Shown here piece by piece: positions 24,095 through 32,739 of a stretch of DNA of 64,000 bases (its first letter is position 1; each line of letters starts with the position of its first letter). Source of the stretch: Poriferisodalis sp965205175. Its GTDB lineage: Bacteria; Actinomycetota; Acidimicrobiia; Acidimicrobiales; Poriferisodalaceae. A program made the translations under genes and the position numbers. The notes under the pieces were generated by a model, which made no database searches, had not been told where the DNA came from, and saw only the letters and a list, made by a program, of their open reading frames with translations. The stretch covers positions 744,001-808,000 of the forward strand of contig NZ_OZ242038.1 in the NCBI RefSeq assembly GCF_965205175.1. Reading direction: 5' to 3'.

Positions 24095-25822
24095 ATGTCT
24101 GGTTCGGGTGTTTCGGTTCGTGGTGCGGGCCGCCGGTTGGCTGCTGGTGTGGTGGCGGTGGTGCTGGCGGGGTCGTTGGTGATGTTGGCGGGGTCGGCGT
24201 CGTCGGCGCAGGGTGCGTTGACGGTGTCGGTGGCGCCGGCGTCGGCGGTTGAGGGTGACAGCGGTGTGTCGTGGATGAGTTTCGCGGTGACGTTGTCGGG
24301 TTCGCCGAGCGCGGAGGTGACGTTGGAGGCGCGTGCGACGCGGATGGGCGGCACGGCGCGTGGCGGCAAGGACGCGTCGGGCCGAGATTTTCGTGCGTTC
24401 TCGTCGAAGTCGGTGACGTTCGCGTCGGGCGCGACGGGGGATGCGTTGACGCAGCGGGTGAGGGTGAAGGTGTTCGGGGACACGCTGTATGAGCCCGATG
24501 AGACGTTCTCGCTGGAGCTGAGCGGTCTGGCGTCGTCCGACAGCCGTGTGCAGTTCGACGGGGGCGCGTCGAAGCTGAAGGCGACGGGGACGATCCGCAA
24601 CGACGACGCGTCGCCCACTGGTGTGCCGGTGGTGTCGGTGGCGCCTGCGACCGTCACGGAGGGGAACGCGGGGGAGACGGATCTGGTGTTCACGGTCACG
24701 CTGGCGGGCGCGATCAGCGAGGACGTGACGCTGGACGCGGTGGCGAAGTCGCAGGCGGCCGGCGGGAAGTGGTATCCGGGGACCGCGACGGGCAAGAAGG
24801 GCGCGGGCCGCGACTTCGTGGCGAAGCGGGAGACGGTGACTTTCGAGGCGGTCCCGAACAATGAGGGTGGGACGGCCACTGTCACGGTGAAGGTGATCGG
24901 CGACACCGTCGACGAACAGGACGAGACGTTCACGCTGCGGTTGAAGAACCTCACCGGCGGGGCGGTGTTCGCAGGCGGGGACAGCTCGATAGCGGTCACC
25001 GGGACGATCACCGACGACGACCAGGACGACGCACAAGGCGGCACCACCACCACCACTACGACCACCACCACCACCACTACGACCACCACCACCAGCACGC
25101 CGCCCCAGTCCACCAGCACCAGCACCTCTACCACCAGCACACCGCCCCAGTCCGCCAGCACCAGCACCTCTACCACCACCACGACTACGACCACGCAGCC
25201 AGCTGCTGTGGAGACCAAGCCGGTGGTGAGAGCTGCAGTGGACGGCACTACGTTGACGCTGTCGTGGACCGACGCTGTCATCCCGGATTGCGAGATTTCC
25301 TATCACAATGTCGCCGTTCAGGCCTATTCCGGCAGCTTCGATACCGTGACTCGTCGTGTCTCCGATGGAACGAGAACATGGGAAGTGCCCAACCTGGTCG
25401 CGGGGCATGAGTATGTCGCTCAGGTGAACGCGTACAGCAGCGCGTGTGACAAGTCCCTTGTTGGGTTTGCCCATTTCGGCATAGCGGATACGTCGGTTAC
25501 CACGACCACCGAAGCGCCGCCCGCTGGGCCGCCGAGCACGCCGACAGGTCTGAGCGGCGAGAAGAACAACAACTCGGTGACGTTCACGTGGTCCAGCGGC
25601 GGGAACGGAAAAGACGGGGAATGCCCAGCGACGAACTACACCGTTCAGCTCAAGCGCTCCAAGTCCAGTGATGAGGCGTTGGATCAAGCGACCGTCACGG
25701 GCACGTCATGGACTCCGACAGTAGCCTTGCAGTCGGGTGCCAACTACTATGTCAGAGTGGTTGCCTATGGGGACTGCAGCAGCCCTTACTCGTCTTGGAC
25801 TGGGACATCTTACACTCACTGA
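24095..25822 (+). CDS. exported Calx-beta / fibronectin-III-like repeat protein with Thr-rich stalk
   Basis: A 575-residue predicted secreted protein of unknown role. A signal peptide covers about residues 1-43 (RRLAAGVVAVVLAGSLVMLAG then ASSAQGA). Two Calx-beta domains follow, at about 43-160 and 175-305, each ending in the calcium-loop pattern DTLYEPDETFSLEL or DTVDEQDETFTLRL. A Thr/Ser/Pro stalk spans about 310-375. Two Fn3-like domains follow, each with a cysteine pair (PDCEISY with SACDKS; GECPATNY with YGDCSS). There is no LPxTG or C-terminal membrane anchor. The first half uses G-ending codons far more than its neighbours, suggesting repeat-driven evolution or transfer. ATG 24095 lies just after the G10 tract. 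Confidence 0.8.
   Translation: MSGSGVSVRGAGRRLAAGVVAVVLAGSLVMLAGSASSAQGALTVSVAPASAVEGDSGVSWMSFAVTLSGSPSAEVTLEARATRMGGTARGGKDASGRDFRAFSSKSVTFASGATGDALTQRVRVKVFGDTLYEPDETFSLELSGLASSDSRVQFDGGASKLKATGTIRNDDASPTGVPVVSVAPATVTEGNAGETDLVFTVTLAGAISEDVTLDAVAKSQAAGGKWYPGTATGKKGAGRDFVAKRETVTFEAVPNNEGGTATVTVKVIGDTVDEQDETFTLRLKNLTGGAVFAGGDSSIAVTGTITDDDQDDAQGGTTTTTTTTTTTTTTTTTSTPPQSTSTSTSTTSTPPQSASTSTSTTTTTTTTQPAAVETKPVVRAAVDGTTLTLSWTDAVIPDCEISYHNVAVQAYSGSFDTVTRRVSDGTRTWEVPNLVAGHEYVAQVNAYSSACDKSLVGFAHFGIADTSVTTTTEAPPAGPPSTPTGLSGEKNNNSVTFTWSSGGNGKDGECPATNYTVQLKRSKSSDEALDQATVTGTSWTPTVALQSGANYYVRVVAYGDCSSPYSSWTGTSYTH
25041..25200. repeat. ACC-rich microsatellite and tandem repeat encoding the Thr stalk
   Basis: Runs of ACC/ACT/ACG triplets from about 25041 to 25092 are followed by two near copies of a block containing ACGCCGCCCCAGTCC and ACCAGCACCAGCACCTCTAC. 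All stay in frame as Thr/Ser/Pro. Copy-number change here would alter stalk length without breaking the protein. Confidence 0.8.
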
Positions 25823-25871
25823 TCGGTGAGCTGGAGGGTGAGCCTTCACTCGGCCTCCGGTGAGCACTGCA

Positions 25872-25906
25872 CCGCACCCCGTCCGATATCACCGGACGGG
25901 GTGCGG
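25872..25906. terminator. strong hairpin between convergent genes, bidirectional terminator
   Basis: Perfect 14 bp stem, CCGCACCCCGTCCG at 25872-25885 and its complement at 25893-25906, with a 7 nt loop. It lies between the ends of the surface-protein gene and the dehydrogenase gene. There is no T-run, as is common in high-GC actinobacteria. Confidence 0.75.
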
Positions 25907-25963
25907 CGTATATGCCTGTACAGCTGACGGACCCGTGCCTGCTCCTGCGAGCAGCGCAGCGTC

Positions 25964-26995
25964 TCAGCGTCTGCGTTTCACCAGCACTTCGGCACCGGAT
26001 ACCTCCGGTTCGCCGTCGACAATCTCGGCCGGAAAGCCGGGTGCCGTGACGCTCTGCCCGGTAGCGTCCTCGAGCCGGCGAATGATGTTCGAGGACCATT
26101 CTCGATCGCCATAGCGGGCGACGCCGTCGGCGAACACGTCCATCAGCACCGGCGCGAGGTCCAACACCAAGCCGTGTTCATCGGCGACATCGGCAAAGAG
26201 ACCGATGTCCTTGCACACCAAATCCATGGTGAAGTTGATGTCGCGTGAGCCGTTCAGGATCACTTGGCTCTCGGTCTCGTGTACGAAAGAGTTCCCGGAA
26301 CTGATGCGAATGGCCTCATATGCGACGGCGAGGTCCATTCCCGCCGCTTGGGACGTGACCAGTGCCTCGCACAGCGAAACCAGGTTGGCGGTGGCCAGAT
26401 AATTCGTCACCACCTTCAAGATCGACGCTGAGCCCAGCGGTCCGGTGTGCAGAATGCGACGCCCCATGGCCCGCAACAGCGGCAGCAGCGCTTCGAAGAC
26501 ATGTCGCTCGCCGCCGGCGAAGATGGAGATGTTGCCAGTGGCAGCCCGGTGGCAGCCGCCCGACACCGGGCAGTCCATGGCATCGCCGCCGGCCGCTTCC
26601 ACCAACGCGCCCAGCCGGCGCACCTCGCGGTGGTCGGTGGTGCTCATCTCGGCCCAAATCTTGCGATGCGAATCTGTCGGCGCAGCCGAGCGTTCGGCGG
26701 CTGCGCGAGCCGATGCGAAGCCTGCCAGCACACCGTCCGGCGCTTCGAGCACCGCCGCGACCGACGCGGGTGTGGGCAGGCACGTGATCACCACGTCACA
26801 ACGCTCCGCCAAGTCAGCGCCCGATGATGCCTCGCACGCGCCTGCGTCGAGGAACGGTGCCATCGCGGCTCGATTCAGGTCCCGCACGCAGATCTCGGAC
26901 CCGTTGCGCTGCAGCGAGCCGGCCAGCTTTGCGCCCACATTGCCAAGCCCGATGAAGCCCACCCGAGCCGCGCCCGCTGGCCCGTAGCCATCCAT
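25964..26995 (-). CDS. NAD(P)-dependent beta-hydroxyacid dehydrogenase (3-hydroxyisobutyrate dehydrogenase family)
   Basis: A 343-residue member of the beta-hydroxyacid dehydrogenase family. It has a Rossmann start VGFIGLGNVGAKLA, a substrate loop DCPVSGGCHRAATG, the conserved catalytic Lys in GSASILKVVTNYLA, and a late KDIGLFADVADE segment. Substrates of the family include 3-hydroxyisobutyrate, tartronate semialdehyde and imines, and nothing in the context decides between them. ATG 26995 is used. The same frame is open further upstream only because it reads through tRNA-Pro. Confidence 0.85.
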   Translation of the reverse strand: MDGYGPAGAARVGFIGLGNVGAKLAGSLQRNGSEICVRDLNRAAMAPFLDAGACEASSGADLAERCDVVITCLPTPASVAAVLEAPDGVLAGFASARAAAERSAAPTDSHRKIWAEMSTTDHREVRRLGALVEAAGGDAMDCPVSGGCHRAATGNISIFAGGERHVFEALLPLLRAMGRRILHTGPLGSASILKVVTNYLATANLVSLCEALVTSQAAGMDLAVAYEAIRISSGNSFVHETESQVILNGSRDINFTMDLVCKDIGLFADVADEHGLVLDLAPVLMDVFADGVARYGDREWSSNIIRRLEDATGQSVTAPGFPAEIVDGEPEVSGAEVLVKRRR

Positions 26996-27050
26996 CACCC
27001 TCAAATGCCCCTCCTTCACTGCTGCATCATGCCGAAGAAGCAGGAGAACG

Positions 27051-27124
<74 letters not shown>

Positions 27125-27218
27125 TGTGCGATTGCCGTCGGCAGATCGCTGTTCACGAAGCTACCCGCTGGGCCTGTGGCAGCGCTACCCGCCAGCAGGT
27201 CTTCTCATCTGGCCTTGC

Positions 27219-27617
27219 TCAGTCCGGGCGTTCCGCGTTGTCGGCGAGGCTGCGCGCGAGCAGTTCCTGCGCCGTGCTCCGCAGCAGCAGCGGATTGAGC
27301 GGCTTGACCAGCCAGGCGTCGGCATCGGAGCGCCGGGCCAAGAAGGCGTCAGCCTCGCGGTCGGTCAGCATCAGCACCGGCAGTCGCGGCAGCCGGCCAA
27401 CGCCTGATTCCAGCCGAAGATCCAAGCAGGTGGCCATGCCACCCATGTTGCCGATCTGAAAGTCGAGAATCACCAAGTCAGGAGTGCTCGCTGCCACGGC
27501 TGGGCGCACCTCGTGGCCCGATCTCACGACGCGGAACGACACGTCGGGTGCGCAGAGCGCGCCTGCTACCTCTTCGACGACCCAGTCGGCATCGGTCGCC
27601 AACAGCACATCGGTCAC
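27219..27617 (-). CDS. single-domain response regulator receiver protein
   Basis: A 132-residue CheY-like receiver with no output domain. The acceptor is D52 in LVILDFQIG, with T85 in LMLTDRE and K105 in WLVKPLNP completing the switch residues. The N-terminal acidic pair is D9/D11 rather than the more usual DD. It is divergent from the NfeD-like gene, with about 67 nt between starts. No histidine kinase is adjacent, so its partner is unknown. Confidence 0.82.
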   Translation of the reverse strand: MTDVLLATDADWVVEEVAGALCAPDVSFRVVRSGHEVRPAVAASTPDLVILDFQIGNMGGMATCLDLRLESGVGRLPRLPVLMLTDREADAFLARRSDADAWLVKPLNPLLLRSTAQELLARSLADNAERPD

Positions 27618-27684
27618 GACAGCGGAGCGTAGCTGTGCTGCGTCGCGGAGGCGGCCCGAGAGCGCGCACCTAGAGTGCGGACCG

Positions 27685-29139
27685 ATGCCGACCCCGCCCC
27701 CCTGCGCAGGCCCACCTCGGCACCGCGGCCAGTTCAGGCGTTATGCGGCTGCAGCACTGCTGTCGATGGCCGTCGTGAGCCTCGTCGCCTTGCCGGCCTT
27801 CGCGCACGACGAGCCGGGTGGAGGTGCCCACGAGCCGGACGCCCCCGCCATCGTGGGCGACGGCAGCCCGCGCATGATTGTCGTGGTGGAGGTCAGCGGG
27901 CTCATCGATCCGATCATGGCGTCGTACATCAAGCGCCAGCTCGTCACCGCAACCGGCCTCCACGCGATCGGCGTGGCGCTGCAGATCGACAGTGCCGGGA
28001 CCACGCTCGACGACGACGCGCTGATCGAGTTGCTCAATGCCGTTCGCCTTGCGCACCTGCCCGTCGGTTCGTGGGTCGGCCCCAGCGGGGCGCAGGCGTT
28101 GGGCGGTGCTGCCCACCTGGTCACCGCAGCCGATTTTGCTGCGATTGCACCCGGAGGCCGCATCGGCGAGTTCACCCCGATCACGGGCCTCGTCCACGCC
28201 CACGGTGCCGAGACCGACGCAGTCCACAGCCACGACGGCGACGGACTCCATTCGGGCACGAGCGTCCGCTTCTACGACGCCGACACCGCCATGGGCGCCG
28301 GCCTGACCCACAGCACCGCGCCGGTGATCGGCGAGTTCCTGCTCGCGATGTCCGACCAGCACTTGCTGCCGCCGATCGGGCAGAACGTGACCGGCGACGA
28401 CGGCATCGTCCGCCGAGCGCCGGCTGACGACGTAGTCGTGTCCTTCGTCAAGCTGCCGCTGCTCGACGGGCTGTTCCACACCGCCGCCAGTCCAGCGGTC
28501 GCATATCTGTTGCTGCTCGCAGGTTTGTCCTTGCTGTTGTTGGACTTCTACACCGGCGGCATCGGTGTAGCGGCCGTCGTCGCCGCGGCGTGCGCGCTGC
28601 TCGCGGCGTTCGGCATGGGCACGCTCGACATCCGGCCGTGGGCGCTCGCCGTGCTCGTGGCGGGTTTCGTGATGTTCGCCGTGGATGTCCAAACGGGTGT
28701 GCCGCGATTTTGGACAGCAGCAGGAGGCGTTTCGGTGCTGGTGGGTTCGCTAATGCTGTTCGGCCGCCATTCCATGAGCTGGATTCCACTGTTGGTAGGT
28801 CTCGTCGGTGTCGGCGTGTTTGTGCTCTCCGGCCTGCCGGCGCTGGTGCGCACGCGGTACGGCACCGCCACCGTGGGGCGGGAGTGGCTGATCGGGGTCC
28901 AGGGAACGGCCGTGACCGATGTCGCCCCTGACGGGACGGTCGAGGTCCACGGCGCACAGTGGCGCGCACGCGTCAACCGATTGACGCCGCTGCGGGCGGG
29001 CGAACCGCTGCGCGTCAGCGGCCTGCAGGGTGTGGTGCTGGAGGTGGAACCGCTCGAGGGTGCTGCTGTGGACTACCGGCAGCTGCGCAAGAAGCGGGCC
29101 GAGCCGACGCTGTCCTCGACAATTTCCGAAACCGAATGA
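27685..29139 (+). CDS. NfeD-family membrane protein with degenerate ClpP-like protease domain
   Basis: A 484-residue protein. An N-terminal signal anchor at about residues 20-40 is followed by a ClpP/SppA-like domain (about 60-260), four or more membrane segments (about 270-385) and a C-terminal OB-like NfeD domain (about 395-470, GTAVTDVAPDGTVEVHGAQWRA). Family members cleave membrane-protein substrates or support stomatin partners. In typical members the helix after the oxyanion strand carries the catalytic Ser in an ASAG context; here the aligned stretch reads QALGGAAHLVTAADFAAIAPGG, so the Ser seems lost. A His/Asp-rich insertion (VHAHGAETDAVHSHDGDGLH) is present. No stomatin gene is adjacent. 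Confidence 0.8.
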   Translation: MPTPPPCAGPPRHRGQFRRYAAAALLSMAVVSLVALPAFAHDEPGGGAHEPDAPAIVGDGSPRMIVVVEVSGLIDPIMASYIKRQLVTATGLHAIGVALQIDSAGTTLDDDALIELLNAVRLAHLPVGSWVGPSGAQALGGAAHLVTAADFAAIAPGGRIGEFTPITGLVHAHGAETDAVHSHDGDGLHSGTSVRFYDADTAMGAGLTHSTAPVIGEFLLAMSDQHLLPPIGQNVTGDDGIVRRAPADDVVVSFVKLPLLDGLFHTAASPAVAYLLLLAGLSLLLLDFYTGGIGVAAVVAAACALLAAFGMGTLDIRPWALAVLVAGFVMFAVDVQTGVPRFWTAAGGVSVLVGSLMLFGRHSMSWIPLLVGLVGVGVFVLSGLPALVRTRYGTATVGREWLIGVQGTAVTDVAPDGTVEVHGAQWRARVNRLTPLRAGEPLRVSGLQGVVLEVEPLEGAAVDYRQLRKKRAEPTLSSTISETE

Positions 29140-29154
29140 GGTTTCGATTGCATC

Positions 29155-29183
29155 TTGTCAAGCGATTTTTCGCGAACTAAGGT
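29155..29183 (+). promoter_or_regulatory. sigma-70-type promoter of the whiB gene at 29217
   Basis: TTGTCA (29155-29160), a 17 nt spacer and TAAGGT (29178-29183) give a near-consensus -35/-10 pair about 30 nt before the whiB start. An AAGGGGGG ribosome-binding stretch lies between. Confidence 0.6.
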
Positions 29184-29216
29184 CCCCCTCGACAGGGCCA
29201 AGGGGGGCACGGACAC

Positions 29217-29504
29217 ATGAGCGCACTGCTGATTGACGAGTGGCAGGACAAGGCGGCTTGCAGGGGGCCTCAATCGGCGGTCTTCTTCCCGCCGCCCCGC
29301 ACCGAGCGGCGCGACGAGAAGGCTGAGCGCGAGGCCCGAGCCAAGGCCATCTGCGGCCAGTGCTCGGTCATCAGCGACTGTCTCCACCACGCGCTCGACG
29401 TCGGTGAGGCGCACGGCATCTGGGGTGGCCGCAACGAGATCGAGCGTCGCAACCTGCTGCTCGCGCGCACCAGCCTCGCACAAGCCGACGGCTCGTCGAC
29501 GTAG
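29217..29504 (+). CDS. WhiB-family Fe-S transcription factor (first of three)
   Basis: A 95-residue WhiB-like protein with the four cluster cysteines C15, C46, C49 and C55 (C-x30-C-x2-C-x5-C) and the GIWGG turn at about 67-71, followed by a short basic tail. These proteins bind a [4Fe-4S] cluster and usually work with the primary sigma factor in redox- or development-linked control. The residues VFFPPP before the second Cys match the family. It ends 22 nt before the stop of the convergent selB. Confidence 0.93.
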   Translation: MSALLIDEWQDKAACRGPQSAVFFPPPRTERRDEKAEREARAKAICGQCSVISDCLHHALDVGEAHGIWGGRNEIERRNLLLARTSLAQADGSST

Positions 29505-29525
29505 TGCCAGCCGGGTCCGTCGGTC

Positions 29526-31280
29526 TCAGGCGGAGCTGCATCGGCAAGGCGCCGGTTCAGGTGGCAGCTGCGGAAGTCTCGGGCCGGCGATGCGCAGGTC
29601 CCCACGGCGCCGTGTGACCCCCGTCCGATCCAAGTAACCCACCAGCGGCAGTGCGTACTTGCGCGTCGTGCCGAGCGCTTCACGGATCTGAGCCACAGTG
29701 ACGCCGTCGGGCTGGTCGTCGAGCAGACGGGCGACGCACTCGGCTGCGGCCTCCACGGCCGATGCCGCATACCACACCCCGTCCGCATGCACGAGATCGC
29801 CCCGCGTCGCGAGCGCCTGAAGTTCTCGCTGACTGACATTGCTCGGTGCAGGAGGGGAGAACGGTGTCGCCGACAGCTCAGCGATGACGGGGTGGTCCGC
29901 GAGGACGTCCGCCGTGCCGGCTCGGCGTGCTCGTCCAGCCTCAACCACGATGCCGTCCAGATGGTCGATGGCGCAACGGCCTACGTCGTCGAGCGCGGCG
30001 AGGTCCAGGCCCAGCGGTCCGGCGCGCTCGACTCGCGCTCGAAGATCGTCGAACAGCCCGGCCACCACCTCAGGTGCCGCCACCCAAGGGCCCAGCACCG
30101 GCGCGACGCGTTCGCCGGTCAGCCGCTCGAGCTGCGTCGCTTCCATCCAGCCTCGCTCGGCGACCATGCGCTCAGGGCGGGCATCCGGCTTGGCCAGCGA
30201 AGCCCGCAACTGCGGATCTGGATCCAGCACGGTGCCGCCGCCGACGGTCTGTCCCCGGCCGAAGTCACGGAGCACGAAGCGGTCGCCCAGCACCAGCGGA
30301 AGTGCGACTGGCAGATGCAGTCGGACATGGCCCGTCTCGCCTGGGCCGATGCGCTCGGGGCCGAGCACGCGCAGCCGAACCGGCCACTCGCCCGAGCCTA
30401 GGTACATGGCATACGCGCCGCGGCGGGTCACCTCGCTGCCGAGGCTGCCCAGCACGGTGAGTTCGACGTCGATAGTGCGGGTGTGGTGCCACTGGCCGGC
30501 TCGAACCAGCGCGACGCCGCGGCCGAGTTCCTCTGCGTTGACGCCGGCGAGGTTCAGCGCGACGCGATGGCCGGGCCCGATGCGTTCTGCGGTGGCGCCC
30601 TGGGTCTGGATGGACCGCACCCTCGCTGGCTGCCCGCCGGGCGCAGTGCGCAGTTCGTCGCCTGCTGCGATGCTGCCGCCGGCGAGCGTGCCGGTCACGA
30701 CCCGCCCCGCCCCCACAGCGGCGAACGACCGGTCGATCCACAGTCGGGGCCTGTGCCGGTCGGCTGCGGTAGGCGTGGCTGCGCACATGGAGTCGAGCGC
30801 TGACCGCAGATCGTCCAAGCCGGTGCCGTCGGCGGCGTCGGTAGCGATGACGGGCGCCTGATCCAGAAACGTGCCGGCGACGTGCTCGGCGATGTCCAGC
30901 CGGGCCAGCTCGGCCAGTTCCTCGTCGACGAGGCTGATCTGGCTGAGCGCCACCGTGCCGTGAGAGATGCCGAGCAGCTCGAGGATGGCGAGGTGCTCGG
31001 CCGACTGCGGCTTCCAGCCTTCGGGCGCGGCGACGACGAACAGCACTGCGTCCACCGCGCCGACGCCGGCCAGCATGTTCTTCACGAATCGGATGTGACC
31101 CGGCACGTCCACGAAGCTGACCTGCCGGCCGGAGGGCAATGTGCAGAACGCGAAGCCGAGGTCAATGGTGAGGCCGCGTGCCTTCTCCTCGGCCAGCCGG
31201 TCCGGGTCGGTTCCCGTGAGACTGCGCACCAAAGTGGATTTGCCGTGGTCCACGTGGCCAGCCGTAGCGACAATGTGCAC
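29526..31280 (-). CDS. selB: selenocysteine-specific elongation factor SelB
   Basis: Delivers Sec-tRNA(Sec) to UGA codons marked by a SECIS hairpin. The 584-residue length and layout fit: EF-Tu-like GTPase with GHVDHGKST (G1), DVPGH (G3) and the switch stretch EEKARGLTIDLGF, two beta-barrel domains, then winged-helix repeats at the C terminus. The G4 site expected as TKxD or NKxD reads SQIS in VALSQISLVDEE, an unusual change at the guanine-recognition position. selA is 82 nt upstream on the same strand and tRNA-Sec is at 47487-47582. Confidence 0.93.
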   Translation of the reverse strand: MHIVATAGHVDHGKSTLVRSLTGTDPDRLAEEKARGLTIDLGFAFCTLPSGRQVSFVDVPGHIRFVKNMLAGVGAVDAVLFVVAAPEGWKPQSAEHLAILELLGISHGTVALSQISLVDEELAELARLDIAEHVAGTFLDQAPVIATDAADGTGLDDLRSALDSMCAATPTAADRHRPRLWIDRSFAAVGAGRVVTGTLAGGSIAAGDELRTAPGGQPARVRSIQTQGATAERIGPGHRVALNLAGVNAEELGRGVALVRAGQWHHTRTIDVELTVLGSLGSEVTRRGAYAMYLGSGEWPVRLRVLGPERIGPGETGHVRLHLPVALPLVLGDRFVLRDFGRGQTVGGGTVLDPDPQLRASLAKPDARPERMVAERGWMEATQLERLTGERVAPVLGPWVAAPEVVAGLFDDLRARVERAGPLGLDLAALDDVGRCAIDHLDGIVVEAGRARRAGTADVLADHPVIAELSATPFSPPAPSNVSQRELQALATRGDLVHADGVWYAASAVEAAAECVARLLDDQPDGVTVAQIREALGTTRKYALPLVGYLDRTGVTRRRGDLRIAGPRLPQLPPEPAPCRCSSA

Positions 31281-31362
31281 GCCGCCAGCATGCCCGCAGC
31301 GAGCGTGCCTGCTCGGGGATGCGTCAACTGCTGTGGATCAGTGCCGACCTGTGAGGACGTGT

Positions 31363-32649
31363 TCAGCGCTGCTGGTCGAGCGCCCGGCGCGCTGCGGTGG
31401 CCACGACGGCGTCGTCGGCAGGATCGACGGTGCGCAGGTCGATCACCGTGGTCTGCTCGTGGACCCGTGCGATCACCGGCGGGTCGAATGCGCGCAAGGC
31501 CGCGGTGTGGTCGCCGTCAAGCTCGACGCCTGCCGAGGGAATCTCCTGGCCCGGCAGAGAGCCCGCACCAGCCAACGCCGTGGTGTGAGCCGGCCTGCCG
31601 ACACCGAGTGCCGCCGCACGCTGGGTCAGCACCTCCAGCGGCACCTGGGCCATGCGCCAGAACGGGATCGCGTCGGCGTCCCGGCGCAGGTACGCCAACG
31701 CCACCGTCTGCAGCGCTGCCAGGACCAGCGATCCGGGTCGGAAGGCTCGCATCAACGGGTGCGCGGTACAGGCTCCAATCAGATCGGCTCGGCCGCAGAT
31801 AATCCCAGCCTGCGGTCCGCCCATCAGCTTGTCGCCCGAGAACGTGACCAGCGCCGCTCCCGCCGCCAGCGTCTGGCGAGCGCCCGGTTCGCCGGCCAGC
31901 CATGCCGGCTTGCTCCCGAGCCACCCGCAGCGCTCGTCGAGCAGTCCCGAGCCCAAGTCCGACACCACCGGCGGCCCGATGCTCGCCAAGTCCGCCACCT
32001 GAGCCTGCTCGGTGAAGCCGGTGATGCGGTAGTTGGAAGGATGCACCTTCAGCAGCATCGCAACGTCGTGCCGCTCCACGGCTTCGCGGTAGTCGTCCGC
32101 GCGGGTGCGATTCGTGGTCCCCACCTCCACGAGCCGCGCTCCAGACTGCTCCATCACTTCAGGCACCCGAAAGCCGCCGCCGATCTCCACCAGCTCGCCA
32201 CGCGACACGGCAACGCCGCGCCCGCTGGCCAAGGCCGCCAGCACCAGCGTCACCGCGGCCGCGCAGTTGTTGACCACGAGAGCGGCCTCCGCGCCCGTCA
32301 ACGTCGCCATCAGCAGCGACGCGTGGACGCTGCGCGAGCCTCGCCGGCCAGATGTCAGGTCGAACTCGAGGTTGTTGAACCGCACCGCGCGGCCAGCGCG
32401 CTCGTCGCCGCCGCATTCGGGATCACCTGCTGCGCCGAGCGGTGCCCGGCCCAGGTTCGTGTGCAGCAGGACTCCCGTTGCGTTGATGGCCGGCCCCAGC
32501 AGGCTGCGCTGCAGCAGGCGCGCCTCGTCTGTGGCAGCATCGGGATTGCCGGCGGCGATAGCGGCCCGAGCAGCGATGACTAGCAGCGGGTGAGGCAGTT
32601 CTACCTCGGTGATCCGCAGTGCCAGGTCGTTGACCGACGGCGGCCTCAT
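31363..32649 (-). CDS. selA: L-seryl-tRNA(Sec) selenium transferase SelA
   Basis: PLP enzyme that converts Ser-tRNA(Sec) to Sec-tRNA(Sec) using selenophosphate. The 428-residue protein has INATGVLLHTNLGRAPL, NNCAAAVTLVLAAL, EVGTTNRTRADDY and the PLP-lysine motif FSGDKLMGGPQAG. Length is slightly short of the E. coli protein but complete. It is followed by selB, and mrp lies upstream on the same strand with a 90 nt gap. SelD is not in the window. Confidence 0.94.
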   Translation of the reverse strand: MRPPSVNDLALRITEVELPHPLLVIAARAAIAAGNPDAATDEARLLQRSLLGPAINATGVLLHTNLGRAPLGAAGDPECGGDERAGRAVRFNNLEFDLTSGRRGSRSVHASLLMATLTGAEAALVVNNCAAAVTLVLAALASGRGVAVSRGELVEIGGGFRVPEVMEQSGARLVEVGTTNRTRADDYREAVERHDVAMLLKVHPSNYRITGFTEQAQVADLASIGPPVVSDLGSGLLDERCGWLGSKPAWLAGEPGARQTLAAGAALVTFSGDKLMGGPQAGIICGRADLIGACTAHPLMRAFRPGSLVLAALQTVALAYLRRDADAIPFWRMAQVPLEVLTQRAAALGVGRPAHTTALAGAGSLPGQEIPSAGVELDGDHTAALRAFDPPVIARVHEQTTVIDLRTVDPADDAVVATAARRALDQQR

Positions 32650-32739
32650 GGCGCCGACGCTACCGCTGGACGCGGTGCCCTCTGAAGCCGCATCGCGAGG
32701 GGTGGCGAATGGCGCGTGCGCGTCGTCTGATGGCCGCTG

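Noticed and set aside
25041..25200. ACC repeat as a recombination or origin element
   Set aside because: It is in frame and encodes a Thr/Ser/Pro stalk typical of exported proteins; no origin features are nearby.
23678..25687. Long minus-strand open frame opposite asd and the surface protein
   Set aside because: Arg/His-rich and without domains; it exists because of G-ending codon bias and ACC repeats on the plus strand.
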